A stretch of 64,000 bases of DNA from Streptococcus sp. HF-1907. Lineage in GTDB: Bacteria; Bacillota; Bacilli; Lactobacillales; Streptococcaceae. Positions 36,472 to 45,402 of the stretch are shown one piece after another. The stretch spans positions 22,706-86,705 of the forward strand of contig NZ_JADNQT010000006.1 of the NCBI RefSeq assembly GCF_015594605.1. The letters run 5' to 3'. The notes beneath the pieces were generated by a model. That model had not been told where the DNA came from and ran no database searches. It worked only from the letters and a program-made list of their open reading frames with translations. Numbering within the stretch: position 1 is the first letter of the stretch; the number at the start of each line of letters is the position of its first letter. Position numbers and translations under genes: made by a program.

Positions 36472-37404
36472 TTATAGATAGTGAAGTTTTCCACGAAAAT
36501 CTTCAATGCTGTCATAGCCTTTTTCTGCCATGATGTTTTGAAGTTCTTTGGTGATGCGTTCAAAAATAGCAGGACCTTCCTTATGGAGGGCAGTTCCGAT
36601 TTGAACCATGCTGGCGCCACAGAGGATGTGTTCAAAGGCATCGCGACCAGATTTGACACCGCCAGTCCCGATAATTTTGATAGATGGATTTAGGCGTTGA
36701 TAGAAGGCATGTACGTTAGCAAGAGCAGTTGGTTTGATAAAGTCACCTCCGATACCACCAAAACCATTTTTAGGCTTAATGACAACAGTTTCATCATCAA
36801 TCACAAGCCCATTACCGATTGAGTTAACAGAATTGACAAAGGCAAGTGGGTATTTATTGAAAATGGCTGCCGCTTGGTCAAAGTGAACAATGTCAAAGTA
36901 AGGAGGAAGTTTGATGCCAAGTGGTTTGGTATAGTAGCTGAAGACTTCAGATAGAATAGCATCTGTTGTCTCAAAATCGTAGGCAATCTGTGGTTTACCA
37001 GGAACGTTTGGACAAGAGAGGTTGAGTTCAACAAGTCCATTGTAGTTGCTAGCCTCAACTTTTTTAAGAATGGTATGTGTTTCTTCAGGAGACATGCCGA
37101 CAAGTGATAGGAAGTGATTCTTGTGACCACCTTCTTCTTGAAGTTCAGTGACAAAATCAAGATAGTAATCGACACCCTTATTAGGAAGTCCCATTGAGTT
37201 GATTGAGCCCCAGTCAGTATTGGAATAGCGGGGTTCAGGGTTACCAGCGCGTGCCTCTAAGGTACCTGTTTTGGTGACAAATGAGCCTGCGGCTGAACTT
37301 TCGATTGCTTCTAATTCCTTGCGGGTCATGCAGTAGACACCAGCAGCGTTCATGAGACAGTTGTCAAAATCAAATGCACCAATGCTTGTTTTTGTTGAAA
37401 CCAT
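36472..37404 (-). CDS. pyrD: Dihydroorotate dehydrogenase, class 1A (fumarate-type)
   Basis: 310 residues of the cytosolic fumarate-dependent PyrDA type in pyrimidine synthesis. [53 protein letters not shown] (with the class 1 catalytic Cys) and [19 protein letters not shown]. The start at 37404 follows GGAGGATATT; the upstream ATG at 37500 has no site. It stands alone, away from other pyr genes, as is common for this class in lactic acid bacteria. Confidence 0.95.
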   Translation of the reverse strand: MVSTKTSIGAFDFDNCLMNAAGVYCMTRKELEAIESSAAGSFVTKTGTLEARAGNPEPRYSNTDWGSINSMGLPNKGVDYYLDFVTELQEEGGHKNHFLSLVGMSPEETHTILKKVEASNYNGLVELNLSCPNVPGKPQIAYDFETTDAILSEVFSYYTKPLGIKLPPYFDIVHFDQAAAIFNKYPLAFVNSVNSIGNGLVIDDETVVIKPKNGFGGIGGDFIKPTALANVHAFYQRLNPSIKIIGTGGVKSGRDAFEHILCGASMVQIGTALHKEGPAIFERITKELQNIMAEKGYDSIEDFRGKLHYL

Positions 37405-37556
37405 AATATCCTCCAAAAGACAAATTTTTTCTATTCTATCACCAGATAGGTAAATTTTCAAGAAAAAATCAGAGATTGATGAATATTGTTCGGAAATCAC
37501 TGATTTTTAGCTATGAAAAGAGCCAACCGAAGTTAGCTCTGCTATTGGCCAAAGGC

Positions 37557-38792
37557 CTATGAACGACCTAGAACTTTTTTCAGCCCTTGAATGGTCTTGT
37601 ATCTGAGTGGTTTTGGATAGTAGCGGAAGGTGCCCATTTTACGAACGATGTGACCGTTGAAGTTTTGCTTGAAGCGAAGGACGCCGTCTGAACCATCGAA
37701 GATACCTTGAATGCCCAAGAAATTGTAGCAAGCAATGCCACGCTTGATGGCTTCCTGCATGACGTATTCTTGGAGAACGGCTGGCGCGTAGAATTTGTTG
37801 AACTCAGTGTAGGAACCTGAGAAGAGGTAGACGGCCTCTTGTTTGGTGTAGATGAAGAGGCTACCACACATGATAACATCCTTGTTACCGTGTTCTTTAA
37901 TCAAGTCCATTCCTTCCTGAATACGTTTGTCGAAAGTTTCAATTTGGTTGAGTAATTCTTGGCGTTGCTTTTTATATTTGCAAGAGTCCGCATTATTTTC
38001 ATGTGTTTTGTCAAGTTGACTGATTTTATTTTTCAGCGCTTGCTTACTTGCTTCGAGTTTTTCAGTGTAAGTTTTGAAATTTATGGTCGCCACTACAAAT
38101 TCACATTTATCACCAAAACTATCATAGAAATCTTGATAGTATTCTAAAGACTTGTCGTTGTATTCACGGCGGTCAGAGGTTGAAGCGGTAATTTCTTTGA
38201 AGAGGTGGAGCTCATCGCGCTCTAAACGACGGACTTTCGTACCGAAAGACATGGCTTTCTTAACCAGCGGACGCCCTTTTTTAGAGAAAGATTTGAGAAG
38301 GGTATCAGCAGTTAGTCCCGTTAAATCTTTGACATAATGCCAGTCAGGTTCACCGCCAGGATAACCCGTCATGAGCCCGTCATGGCTATAGCCAAGGTCG
38401 GTAAAGTCTATGATAAGCTCTGCATTTTCAGGAGAAATAGGCTCACCATCGCTGTTGAAGCTTTGGTAAGTATCGTAAGGTTTGACCAAGAGTTCAAGGG
38501 CACCGTTAGCTTTAGCGTAGTCTTGCAGAGCATGGTAAAAGGCCTTTAGGTATTTGGCATCACGACGAGCGGGTCCAGAATTGATTTCCATATGGAGCCC
38601 ACCTATCATGGGGATTTTGTAAAGTAGTCCAGCAACTTGGATGTCGCCTTCAGCTTCCAATCCGACAAATTCAGTCTGGTAGCCACGTTTGGTGAGGAGC
38701 TTAGCCATTTCTGGTCTTTGAAAGGCTGAGCATTCTGTTAAGCTGTCAAGAAAGGCTTGATAGTCAGCTTCAGATAAGGTTTTTAAGGTCAT
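37557..38792 (-). CDS. FemABX-family peptidoglycan branching ligase (MurM/MurN-like), third of three
   Basis: 411-residue aminoacyl-tRNA-dependent ligase of the FemABX family that adds interpeptide-bridge residues to the lipid II lysine. Two GNAT-like halves are split by a coiled-coil arm (about 235-290, ETKLEASKQALKNKISQL). Family phrases include LLVKPYDTYQSFN, SFSKKGRPLVKKAMSFG and YNFLGIQGIFDGSDGVLRFK. It follows its neighbour by 2 bp. The amino acid it adds cannot be told from sequence. Confidence 0.9.
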   Translation of the reverse strand: MTLKTLSEADYQAFLDSLTECSAFQRPEMAKLLTKRGYQTEFVGLEAEGDIQVAGLLYKIPMIGGLHMEINSGPARRDAKYLKAFYHALQDYAKANGALELLVKPYDTYQSFNSDGEPISPENAELIIDFTDLGYSHDGLMTGYPGGEPDWHYVKDLTGLTADTLLKSFSKKGRPLVKKAMSFGTKVRRLERDELHLFKEITASTSDRREYNDKSLEYYQDFYDSFGDKCEFVVATINFKTYTEKLEASKQALKNKISQLDKTHENNADSCKYKKQRQELLNQIETFDKRIQEGMDLIKEHGNKDVIMCGSLFIYTKQEAVYLFSGSYTEFNKFYAPAVLQEYVMQEAIKRGIACYNFLGIQGIFDGSDGVLRFKQNFNGHIVRKMGTFRYYPKPLRYKTIQGLKKVLGRS

Positions 38793-38794
38793 AA

Positions 38795-40012
38795 TTATTT
38801 ACTCCTTGCTTTCTTGCGGAGGGTGTAGGCAAGATTAGACAGTTTGTAAAGGAATGGATGCACAGGCAAGTTAAACTCACCGATGAATTCTTCGATAGTT
38901 GGGTCGAATTTTGATTTAAAACTGTAGAGACCGCCGGAGAAGTCATTTTCAATCCCCCCCATATTTTGCCAAGTCATACCACGGTCAAAAGCGTGCTGAG
39001 CTGTTTCGAACCAGGTATAAATGGGTGCTTGGTAGGTCTTAAAATGGTCATCCATACCAGCATAGATATTCTCAGAAGTATCTCCAAATTCAAGAGAAAT
39101 GGTTGCTGCGATAGGAATGAGGTCGCGTTGAGCAGCTGCTTGAGCTTGGTTGAGAAATTGCTTTTCTTTAGTCAAACGCTCAATTGTTTTCGTATTGTTG
39201 TCAATTTTAGATTGGCGTGTTTTCTCAGTGAAATTGGCTTTTTCGCTTTCTGCCTTGTCAAGTTCTGTCTGAATCTTGTTGAGACGCTTGGTCACATTTA
39301 GAAAAGCCATTGTGACGTAGGAATTTTCGGGGTAGGTTGTCAATAATTTTTGATAGTAATCCAAACCACGCAGGCTAATGCCTTTACGTACTTCAGTTTT
39401 TTTCATCAATTCAGCGAAATCTGCTAGCAATTCAGTACCGCCAAAGTGAATTTCGACATCTTTGTTTTGTGAGGTGCGAATGACTTGACGTGTTTTTTTA
39501 GGCATGGCCTCTAGGCTAAATGTTTCTGCATAGAGATTAGCCTGAAAACGTGGCTGAATATTTTCAGCTAGGTCAGTCGTACGTCCAACCCAGTCAGCGC
39601 CAGCTTTTTTCAAATTGTCGATAGCCTTGAGTCCTTCAGTGTTATCAGCATTTTCAGCGAAATCAGCAGGTTTGCCTTTTTTTAGGAAAATGGCTGGGTC
39701 AAATTTAACAAAGAGGGTTTTTTCTTTTTTGCCGATAGCCTTGAGGTCAGTCATGACCTGTTTGACATGGTCTAGATTGTTGTAGTCCATGATTGGTCCG
39801 CGAGGAATGTAGAGCATGGTAAAGCCTAGCGGTAGGGGCTGGATAAGAATGCTTGCGCTAGCAATTTGCTTACCAGCAGCATCGAAAAATCCAACACGCT
39901 TATTGCCCCAAGTGTCCTTGATTTTTGCCCAATCTGAGGATTGGAGGAGGTTGGTTTGTTGAGAAGTTTTAGCGAAATCATCATGCGCTGAGGCAGATAT
40001 TTCTTGATACAT
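38795..40012 (-). CDS. FemABX-family peptidoglycan branching ligase, second of three
   Basis: 405 residues: FAKTSQQTNLLQSSDWAKIK at the N-terminus, FTMLYIPRGPIMDY, ENIQPRFQANLYAE, KTRQVIRTSQNKD and C-terminal GGIENDFSGGLYSFKSKFDP, IEEFIGEFNLPVHPF. A coiled-coil arm spans about 240-285. It is closely related to the gene at 40124 (shared TNLLQS, LYIPRGPIMDY, FNPTIEEFIGEFNLP phrases), so a tandem duplication is likely. It acts at the membrane on lipid-linked precursors. Confidence 0.9.
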   Translation of the reverse strand: MYQEISASAHDDFAKTSQQTNLLQSSDWAKIKDTWGNKRVGFFDAAGKQIASASILIQPLPLGFTMLYIPRGPIMDYNNLDHVKQVMTDLKAIGKKEKTLFVKFDPAIFLKKGKPADFAENADNTEGLKAIDNLKKAGADWVGRTTDLAENIQPRFQANLYAETFSLEAMPKKTRQVIRTSQNKDVEIHFGGTELLADFAELMKKTEVRKGISLRGLDYYQKLLTTYPENSYVTMAFLNVTKRLNKIQTELDKAESEKANFTEKTRQSKIDNNTKTIERLTKEKQFLNQAQAAAQRDLIPIAATISLEFGDTSENIYAGMDDHFKTYQAPIYTWFETAQHAFDRGMTWQNMGGIENDFSGGLYSFKSKFDPTIEEFIGEFNLPVHPFLYKLSNLAYTLRKKARSK

Positions 40013-40027
40013 ATGACGTCCTTTCTG

Positions 40028-40098
40028 AGAGAAACGAGTGGCAGAAAAGACAAGATAAAGAGACGAGATTAGGATTTTGGTTCCACACTCGTTTCTCT
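40028..40098 (-). other. Long inverted repeat between two FemABX genes
   Basis: A 13-bp perfect inverted repeat, AGAGAAACGAGTG (40028-40040) and CACTCGTTTCTCT (40086-40098), encloses a 45-nt loop in the only sizeable gap of the three-ligase operon. It has no T run, so it is more likely an mRNA processing or stability element than a terminator. Confidence 0.55.
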
Positions 40099-40123
40099 AT
40101 CGCAACTGTTTAATCTGCACTGG

Positions 40124-41344
40124 TTAGTGAGAATGGGCTTTCTTTTTACGATAGTCGTAGGCAAAGTTAGCCAATTTGTAAAGCGGTTTATTGATTGGGA
40201 GGTTAAATTCACCAATGAATTCTTCGATGGTTGGGTTGAAGTTGCTCTTGAATTTGGTCAAGCCGTCATCAAGGGTTCCTTCGACACCACCCATGTTGGC
40301 CCAGATGATACCATCTTGGTAGGCATCTTCAAAGACCTTGGGATAGAGAGAATATTGGGGATAGAATTTCTTGAAATCCTCATTCATCCCTGCATAAAGC
40401 ATTTCCATGACATTGCCAAAACGGACAGAAAGAATCCCTGCAATGACCAAATCATCTGGGTATTCTTTGACGTACTCTTCAAATTCTGTGATGTATTTTT
40501 GAACAGAATTTTGTTGCTGAGCTAGCTTGGTCAAGCGTTTCTTTTGATTTTCAGCTGTTTCTGCCAAATCTTTTTCGATTTGTGCCAACTGTTCTTTGTA
40601 CTGTGCTAAACGTTCGTGGAGATTGACGCGAGCCAAGTGAAGGTAGGCATCATCGCCGTAGATGGTCATCATCTTGCGGAAGTAGTCTTCGTTTCGGAGG
40701 GCGACTCCCTTACGATTTTCAGTCAATGCAACCACATCAGCGAAAGTTTTAATATCATCAAGGCTACCACGATTGGTCTTGACCCCACGATTGATGGCAT
40801 CTTTCATAAGACGTTTGGTGTGTTTAGGGAAGGTTGCCAGTATGTCTTCTTGGGTGTAGACATTGGCTTGGTAACGTGGCTGAATGCTTTCAGCAATCGT
40901 TGTCGTTTCCCCAGTCCATTCAGCGCCAGCTTTTTCTAGATTAGCAATGAATTGGCGTACCTGTGCATTTTCAGTGGCTGTGTCCACTTCATCAAGTTTA
41001 TATTGACGAAGAAGCAGAGCTGGGTCAAATTTCGCAAATAAGGCGTGTTTTTTCTTGCCGAATTGCCTTATAGTCTTGAGCACAAAATTCACCAAATCTC
41101 GGTTTCCATAGTCCATGATGGGACCGCGTGGAATGTAGAGCATGGTGAAGCCTAAGGGCAGTTGTTTGATAAGAATAGAGGCTGTCGCGACCATCTGGCC
41201 GTCTTGATAGAAGCCGATGCGTTCATTGCCCCAATTATCTTTTAGCTGTGCCCATTTGGCTGATTGAAGTAAGTTTGTTTGTTGAGAGGCTTTGGCAAAA
41301 TTGTCATGTTCCTCTTCTGAAATCCCAATTTTCGAAGTAAACAT
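40124..41344 (-). CDS. FemABX-family peptidoglycan branching ligase, first of three
   Basis: 406 residues: EEEHDNFAKASQQTNLLQSAKWAQLKD, FTMLYIPRGPIMDYGNRD, ESIQPRYQANVY, then MKDAINRGVKTNRG, a coiled-coil arm (about 240-290, RLAQYKEQLAQIEKDLAE) and GGVEGTLDDGLTKFKSNFNP. Same family and layout as MurM/MurN of pneumococcus. The Cof-type phosphatase gene ends 1 bp upstream and probably shares the transcript. Three ligases imply a bridge of at least two residues with possible alternative residues. Confidence 0.9.
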   Translation of the reverse strand: MFTSKIGISEEEHDNFAKASQQTNLLQSAKWAQLKDNWGNERIGFYQDGQMVATASILIKQLPLGFTMLYIPRGPIMDYGNRDLVNFVLKTIRQFGKKKHALFAKFDPALLLRQYKLDEVDTATENAQVRQFIANLEKAGAEWTGETTTIAESIQPRYQANVYTQEDILATFPKHTKRLMKDAINRGVKTNRGSLDDIKTFADVVALTENRKGVALRNEDYFRKMMTIYGDDAYLHLARVNLHERLAQYKEQLAQIEKDLAETAENQKKRLTKLAQQQNSVQKYITEFEEYVKEYPDDLVIAGILSVRFGNVMEMLYAGMNEDFKKFYPQYSLYPKVFEDAYQDGIIWANMGGVEGTLDDGLTKFKSNFNPTIEEFIGEFNLPINKPLYKLANFAYDYRKKKAHSH

Positions 41345-41345
41345 T

Positions 41346-42155
41346 TTAGTTTAGTACCCATTGACGTAGTGCGTAGGCTACGCCACTTTCATCATTTGAT
41401 TTGGTAATGTATTTTGCAATTTTTTTGAGCTCAGGGTTGCCGTTTTCCATGACAACGGGATTGCCGACAACTTCAAGCATGGCACGGTCGTTTTCTTCGT
41501 CTCCGATTGCCATGGTTTGGTCAATGCTAAGCCCCATTTTTTCAGCCAAGTGAAGGACAGCATTGCCTTTGCTAACCGTTTTAGGCATGATTTCCAAATA
41601 GAATGGCGTTGATTTGACGATGTTAAAACGGTCGTAGTATTCAGCTGGAATCTTAGCGATAGCGGCATTCAAAAGCTCTGGTTCATCAATCAGCATCATT
41701 TTGACAATATCCTTACCGACCATTTCTTCTGGTGTGCGGTAGAAGATTGGCATGCTGACGAGAGTTGATTCGTGAACGGTGTATTTACCGATGTTGCGAT
41801 TGGCGGTGTAGATGCCTTCCTTGGTGATAGCGTGCATGTGGACACCGAGCTTACGCGCTAGAAATTCAACTTCCATATAATCATCGTAGGACATGCTTTC
41901 CTTGATAATATCTTCACCAGTCGCAACATCCTGAACAAGACCACCGTTAAAAGTGATAATATAGTCGCCATCTTCGTTGAGCTTAAGGTCATCAAGAAGT
42001 TGGTGAACGCCAGCGATTGGACGACCAGTTGCGATAACGACTTTCACGCCTTGTTTTTTAGCGTCTTGCACAGCTTCAAAAACCTCAGGAGTGATTTCTC
42101 TTTTACTGTTGACCAGTGTGCCGTCAATATCAACAGCCACAAGTTTAATTGACAT
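41346..42155 (-). CDS. Cof-type HAD-superfamily phosphatase
   Basis: 269 residues: motif I LVAVDIDGTLVNSKREI (nucleophile Asp near residue 8), motif II VVIATGRP, Lys of motif III in VSKGNAVLHLAEKMGL and motif IV AIGDEENDRAML, with a C2B cap between. It dephosphorylates sugar or nucleotide phosphates; the substrate is unknown. The start at 42155 follows GGAGAAAATC and matches the family; the ATG at 42233 is not favoured. Confidence 0.93.
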   Translation of the reverse strand: MSIKLVAVDIDGTLVNSKREITPEVFEAVQDAKKQGVKVVIATGRPIAGVHQLLDDLKLNEDGDYIITFNGGLVQDVATGEDIIKESMSYDDYMEVEFLARKLGVHMHAITKEGIYTANRNIGKYTVHESTLVSMPIFYRTPEEMVGKDIVKMMLIDEPELLNAAIAKIPAEYYDRFNIVKSTPFYLEIMPKTVSKGNAVLHLAEKMGLSIDQTMAIGDEENDRAMLEVVGNPVVMENGNPELKKIAKYITKSNDESGVAYALRQWVLN

Positions 42156-42229
42156 TATGATTTTCTCCAATTTTTCATGTTTCTCAAAAAAATATCCAAC
42201 TGCTATTTTACTAAAAATATGGCTTTTTG

Positions 42230-43546
42230 TCATGGTTCAATCGTTGATGGATTTGGATTGAAGCTGTCATTTTTAATGTAGCGGCCAAAGCTTGTCTTAA
42301 CATCCGCAAAGAGGTCGTCCGCGCGCAGCATTTCCTTTGGAAAATAGAAACGACGGTCGCCGTGGACAGAGCCTGTCAGTGCCTGAACGATAGGGGAAAG
42401 GCTTGATAATTCAGCCAAACTACCGTCTTTTTGGATAATTTTAATCTCTGTTCGAGGATTGCTATGCTCGGGACGATAGATGTCGTAAGGCAGGTCAAAA
42501 TTGATATGAATTCCTGTGTAGTATTCTGGGTCAAAACCAACCTGTGCCACCAAATCACGCAAAACAGCCAACTTTTCCTCGTCAACCTGGTCAAAAAGGA
42601 CAGACTTAAAAACCTTGCGATTGATAAAGCGACTAGCCAAATCCGCCAAAATATCATCATCGCTAGTCATCCAAGTTTGAAAATAGGTGTTCATAACCCC
42701 ATCGTCCAGCGCCAAATAATCCTGAAGCGTGTTGCTCTCCTCAAAGAAAGGAATCAGGTGTGGCGAGCTTTGTTGGAAAAAATGGGGCTGAGCTGGGTAG
42801 AGGTGTTTAGCCCTGTGCAAAAGTTTTTGTAAGAGGAGCTCCATAGCTCTGCTGGCAGGGTGAAAATAAACCTGCATATACATCTGAAAGCGACTGACAA
42901 TATAATCTTCCACCGCGTGCATGCCATTACGCGAAAAAGCAATACCGTTTTCAATGGGGCGAATGACCCGCAGAATACGAGTCAAATCAAAATTGCCATA
43001 AGAGGCCGCAGTATAGTAAGAGTCCCGCAAAAGATAGTCCATGCGGTCACAGTCAATCTGACTAGAAATCAGCTCCACAACCTGCTTGTTGGGATAAGTG
43101 TGGTTGATGACGCTAGCCACTTTTTCTGGAAAATCAGGCGCCACCTTAGTCAGAATGGCATTGATTTCCGTCTCAGGATTGGTGATGATTTCTCGGGTAT
43201 AGGCTTCGTGGTCGGTATCAAACAGATGCTCAAAAGTGTGCGAGTAAGCACCGTGCCCAATGTCGTGAAGGAGGGCAGCCACCATGGTGAGCAACGACTC
43301 GTCAGGATTCCAGACATCCGTGTACTGCTTGTCAAAAATCTCAGTGACCTTGCGCGCCAATTCGTAGACGCCTAGGCAATGAGAAAATCGGCTGTGCTCG
43401 GCACCATGAAAGGTAAAAGAAGTTGTCGGCACCTGCTTAATACGACGGAGACGTTGAAACTCTCGGCTGTTGATGAGGTCGTAGATGGTCTGATTATTAA
43501 CGTGGATATAGTTGTGAACTGGGTCACGAAATACTTTTTCATTCAT
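42230..43546 (-). CDS. HD-domain phosphohydrolase (YwfO-like, dNTPase family)
   Basis: 438 residues. FRDPVHNYIHV at the N-terminus, REFQRLRRIKQ, EHSRFSHCLGVYELA, HD motif ALLHDIGHGAYSHTFEH (about 70-86), and QIDCDRMDYLLRDSYYT. This pattern is of the SAMHD1-like dNTP triphosphohydrolase family, whose Bacillus and Enterococcus members hydrolyse dNTPs or related nucleotides. Transcribed in the same direction as the Cof/FemABX cluster. Confidence 0.9.
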   Translation of the reverse strand: MNEKVFRDPVHNYIHVNNQTIYDLINSREFQRLRRIKQVPTTSFTFHGAEHSRFSHCLGVYELARKVTEIFDKQYTDVWNPDESLLTMVAALLHDIGHGAYSHTFEHLFDTDHEAYTREIITNPETEINAILTKVAPDFPEKVASVINHTYPNKQVVELISSQIDCDRMDYLLRDSYYTAASYGNFDLTRILRVIRPIENGIAFSRNGMHAVEDYIVSRFQMYMQVYFHPASRAMELLLQKLLHRAKHLYPAQPHFFQQSSPHLIPFFEESNTLQDYLALDDGVMNTYFQTWMTSDDDILADLASRFINRKVFKSVLFDQVDEEKLAVLRDLVAQVGFDPEYYTGIHINFDLPYDIYRPEHSNPRTEIKIIQKDGSLAELSSLSPIVQALTGSVHGDRRFYFPKEMLRADDLFADVKTSFGRYIKNDSFNPNPSTIEP

Positions 43547-43701
43547 ACCACTAGTATAGCAAAAATACGCTAAAATATGGCTTAAGAGCAGTAGCAGATT
43601 AGCTTAAAAAGCCTAGCTGTTTTTTTAAATAAAAGGGACAAAATTGAAAGCTAGCGCAAAAATTGATAAAATGGACTTAGTCTAAAAAGAAAGAGTTATC
43701 T

Positions 43702-44088
43702 ATGAAATTAGAAATTAACAACAAAATCAATTTGGGTGACCAGACGGAGTTGGTGCACGAAGTGCATGACTGTCAGGTGGTCGAAAAAGGTGAGTCGCTC
43801 TATATCACCTACATCAATTCTGAGAAGGAAAAGGTGGTCATCAAGTGTCAGGAGCAGGAATTGACCATGACCCGCTATTCAAATCCTAAGTCAATCATGC
43901 GATTCCACAGCGAGTTTCCCGCACTTGTCGCCATTCCGACCCCGCTTGGTATCCAGCAGTTGAAAACAGAAACCAGTCATTTTGTGACACATTGGGATGA
44001 CCAGCGCGTGCGCATTGACTATGACCTCAAACAGGCTGAGACTGATGCCTTGTTTGCTGCTTATGAATTAGAATTGAAGTGGTATTAA
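43702..44088 (+). CDS. DUF1934 (YwiB-like) beta-barrel protein
   Basis: 128 residues of the DUF1934 calycin-like family: INNKINLGDQTELVHEVHDC, YSNPKSIMRFHSE, and IDYDLKQAETDALFAAYELELKW at the C-terminus. Bacillus YwiB is the named member and its function is unknown. It ends 1 bp before a CDF transporter gene and is probably co-transcribed. Confidence 0.85.
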   Translation: MKLEINNKINLGDQTELVHEVHDCQVVEKGESLYITYINSEKEKVVIKCQEQELTMTRYSNPKSIMRFHSEFPALVAIPTPLGIQQLKTETSHFVTHWDDQRVRIDYDLKQAETDALFAAYELELKWY

Positions 44089-44089
44089 A

Positions 44090-45028
44090 ATGGAAGAAAC
44101 GAAAAAAGAAGGTATGGCTAGTGTCATCGCTGCGCTAGTTGCCAATATTCTGGTAGCAATTTCCAAGTTTGTCGGCTTTATCCTATCAGGCTCTACTGCC
44201 ATGATGAATGAGTCCATCCACAGTGTGATTGACTGTGGTAATCAGATTTTGCTCTTGGTCGGTGACCGTAAGGCTCACCATCAAGCTAGCGACCGCCATC
44301 CCTTTGGAGAAGCGCGTGCCAAGTATTTTTACTCAACCATCGTTGCCATGATGCTCTTCTTTGCTGGGGGCGCTCTTGGTATCATGGAGGCTGTTGAAAA
44401 ACTCTCATCACCTGGCGAGCACGGCGTGGAAAATGCAGGGGTTGTGCTAGGTATCTTGGTTTTTGGCATGATTGTCGAAGGTTCCAGCCTTCGCGTGGCT
44501 TTCAAGGAAATAGCAAAGCTGAACAAGGAGAAACTGCCACTCATCCGTTTTTTAAAAGAAAGTCGTCATTCAGAGATTTTAATTATTTTTGCGGAAGATA
44601 GCTGCGCGGTAGTTGGACTGGTACTGGCTTTGCTAGGAACAATTTTGACTATGGTGACCGACAACGCCATGTTTGACGCCCTCTCAGGTCTCCTCATCGG
44701 AATCATGCTCTGCTTGGCAGCCCTCTTCTTGGCGCGTGAATTTTACAGCCTCTTAATTGGTGAAAGTGTGACCGATGCTGACCTAGCCACTATCCGCAAA
44801 TCCTTTGACCGCAAGGAGGTCAAACATTTGATTGACATCAAAACCATCCACCTAAGCGCGACAGACATTATGGTGACTGCGAAAATCGAAGTGGACACCG
44901 AATGGTTACCAGAAGCATCGGTGGTCATCAATGACATCGAACGCCAAATTCGCAGCAGCATTCCAGACTACAAGATTTACATCTACATCGAAACGGACAA
45001 GTATCTAGAAGATTATCACCGCGAGTAG
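44090..45028 (+). CDS. Cation diffusion facilitator (CDF) transporter
   Basis: 312 residues, six transmembrane helices, then a cytosolic ferredoxin-like domain (about 215-305). TM2 carries NESIHSVIDCGNQ and TM5 has the EDSCAVVG acidic patch, the positions that form the metal site in CDF proteins. The residues here (Asn/His/Asp in TM2) deviate from the canonical HxxxD-DxxxD set of YiiP, so a divergent or zinc/manganese/unknown specificity is possible. The RHPFGEARAKYFYS loop is typical. Confidence 0.85.
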   Translation: MEETKKEGMASVIAALVANILVAISKFVGFILSGSTAMMNESIHSVIDCGNQILLLVGDRKAHHQASDRHPFGEARAKYFYSTIVAMMLFFAGGALGIMEAVEKLSSPGEHGVENAGVVLGILVFGMIVEGSSLRVAFKEIAKLNKEKLPLIRFLKESRHSEILIIFAEDSCAVVGLVLALLGTILTMVTDNAMFDALSGLLIGIMLCLAALFLAREFYSLLIGESVTDADLATIRKSFDRKEVKHLIDIKTIHLSATDIMVTAKIEVDTEWLPEASVVINDIERQIRSSIPDYKIYIYIETDKYLEDYHRE

Positions 45029-45057
45029 CTTTAGGCACAGCTCAAGCCCAACACAAA

Positions 45058-45098
45058 GTCCCTCATTAGGAATCATCTCCTAGTGAGAGGCTTTTTTT
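45058..45098 (+). terminator. Rho-independent terminator of the ywiB-CDF operon
   Basis: The hairpin CCTCATTAGG-aatcatct-CCTAGTGAGAGG is followed by CTTTTTTT. Confidence 0.8.
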
Positions 45099-45140
45099 GT
45101 GTCGGAAGTCTAGTCAAATAAGTTTGCCGCAGTTTTGCAG

Positions 45141-45402
45141 GAAGGTCTCGCTGGGGCAATTAGTGTCTCGCAAATTATCGTGACACCAGCTCCGGGGGCA
45201 ACTGCATTTCGCAATTTTGCGCGGGGTCAGCTTTGGGGGTAACTGGCATTTCGCAAATCATCGCAGCGCCAACTCCTGGGGCAACTGGTGTTTCGCAAAT
45301 TATCGCGAGGTCAGCTTTGGGGCAACTGGCGTTTTGCAATTTTGCGCGAGAGCTAGCTCTGGGGGGAGCTGACGTTTTGCATTTTCCGCGTGAGCTATTT
45401 CT
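45141..45402. repeat. Degenerate tandem repeat, six units of about 42 bp
   Basis: Units carry GGTCAGCT(t/c)TGGGGCAACTGG followed by GTTTCGCAAATTATCGCG with drift. The TCGCAA/TTGCAA anchor recurs at 45168, 45209, 45251, 45293, 45334 and 45377, periods of 41, 42, 42, 41 and 43 bp. GC is higher than in the flanks. Single-base changes in period argue against selection for a reading frame. It fills the space between convergent transcription units. Confidence 0.8.
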
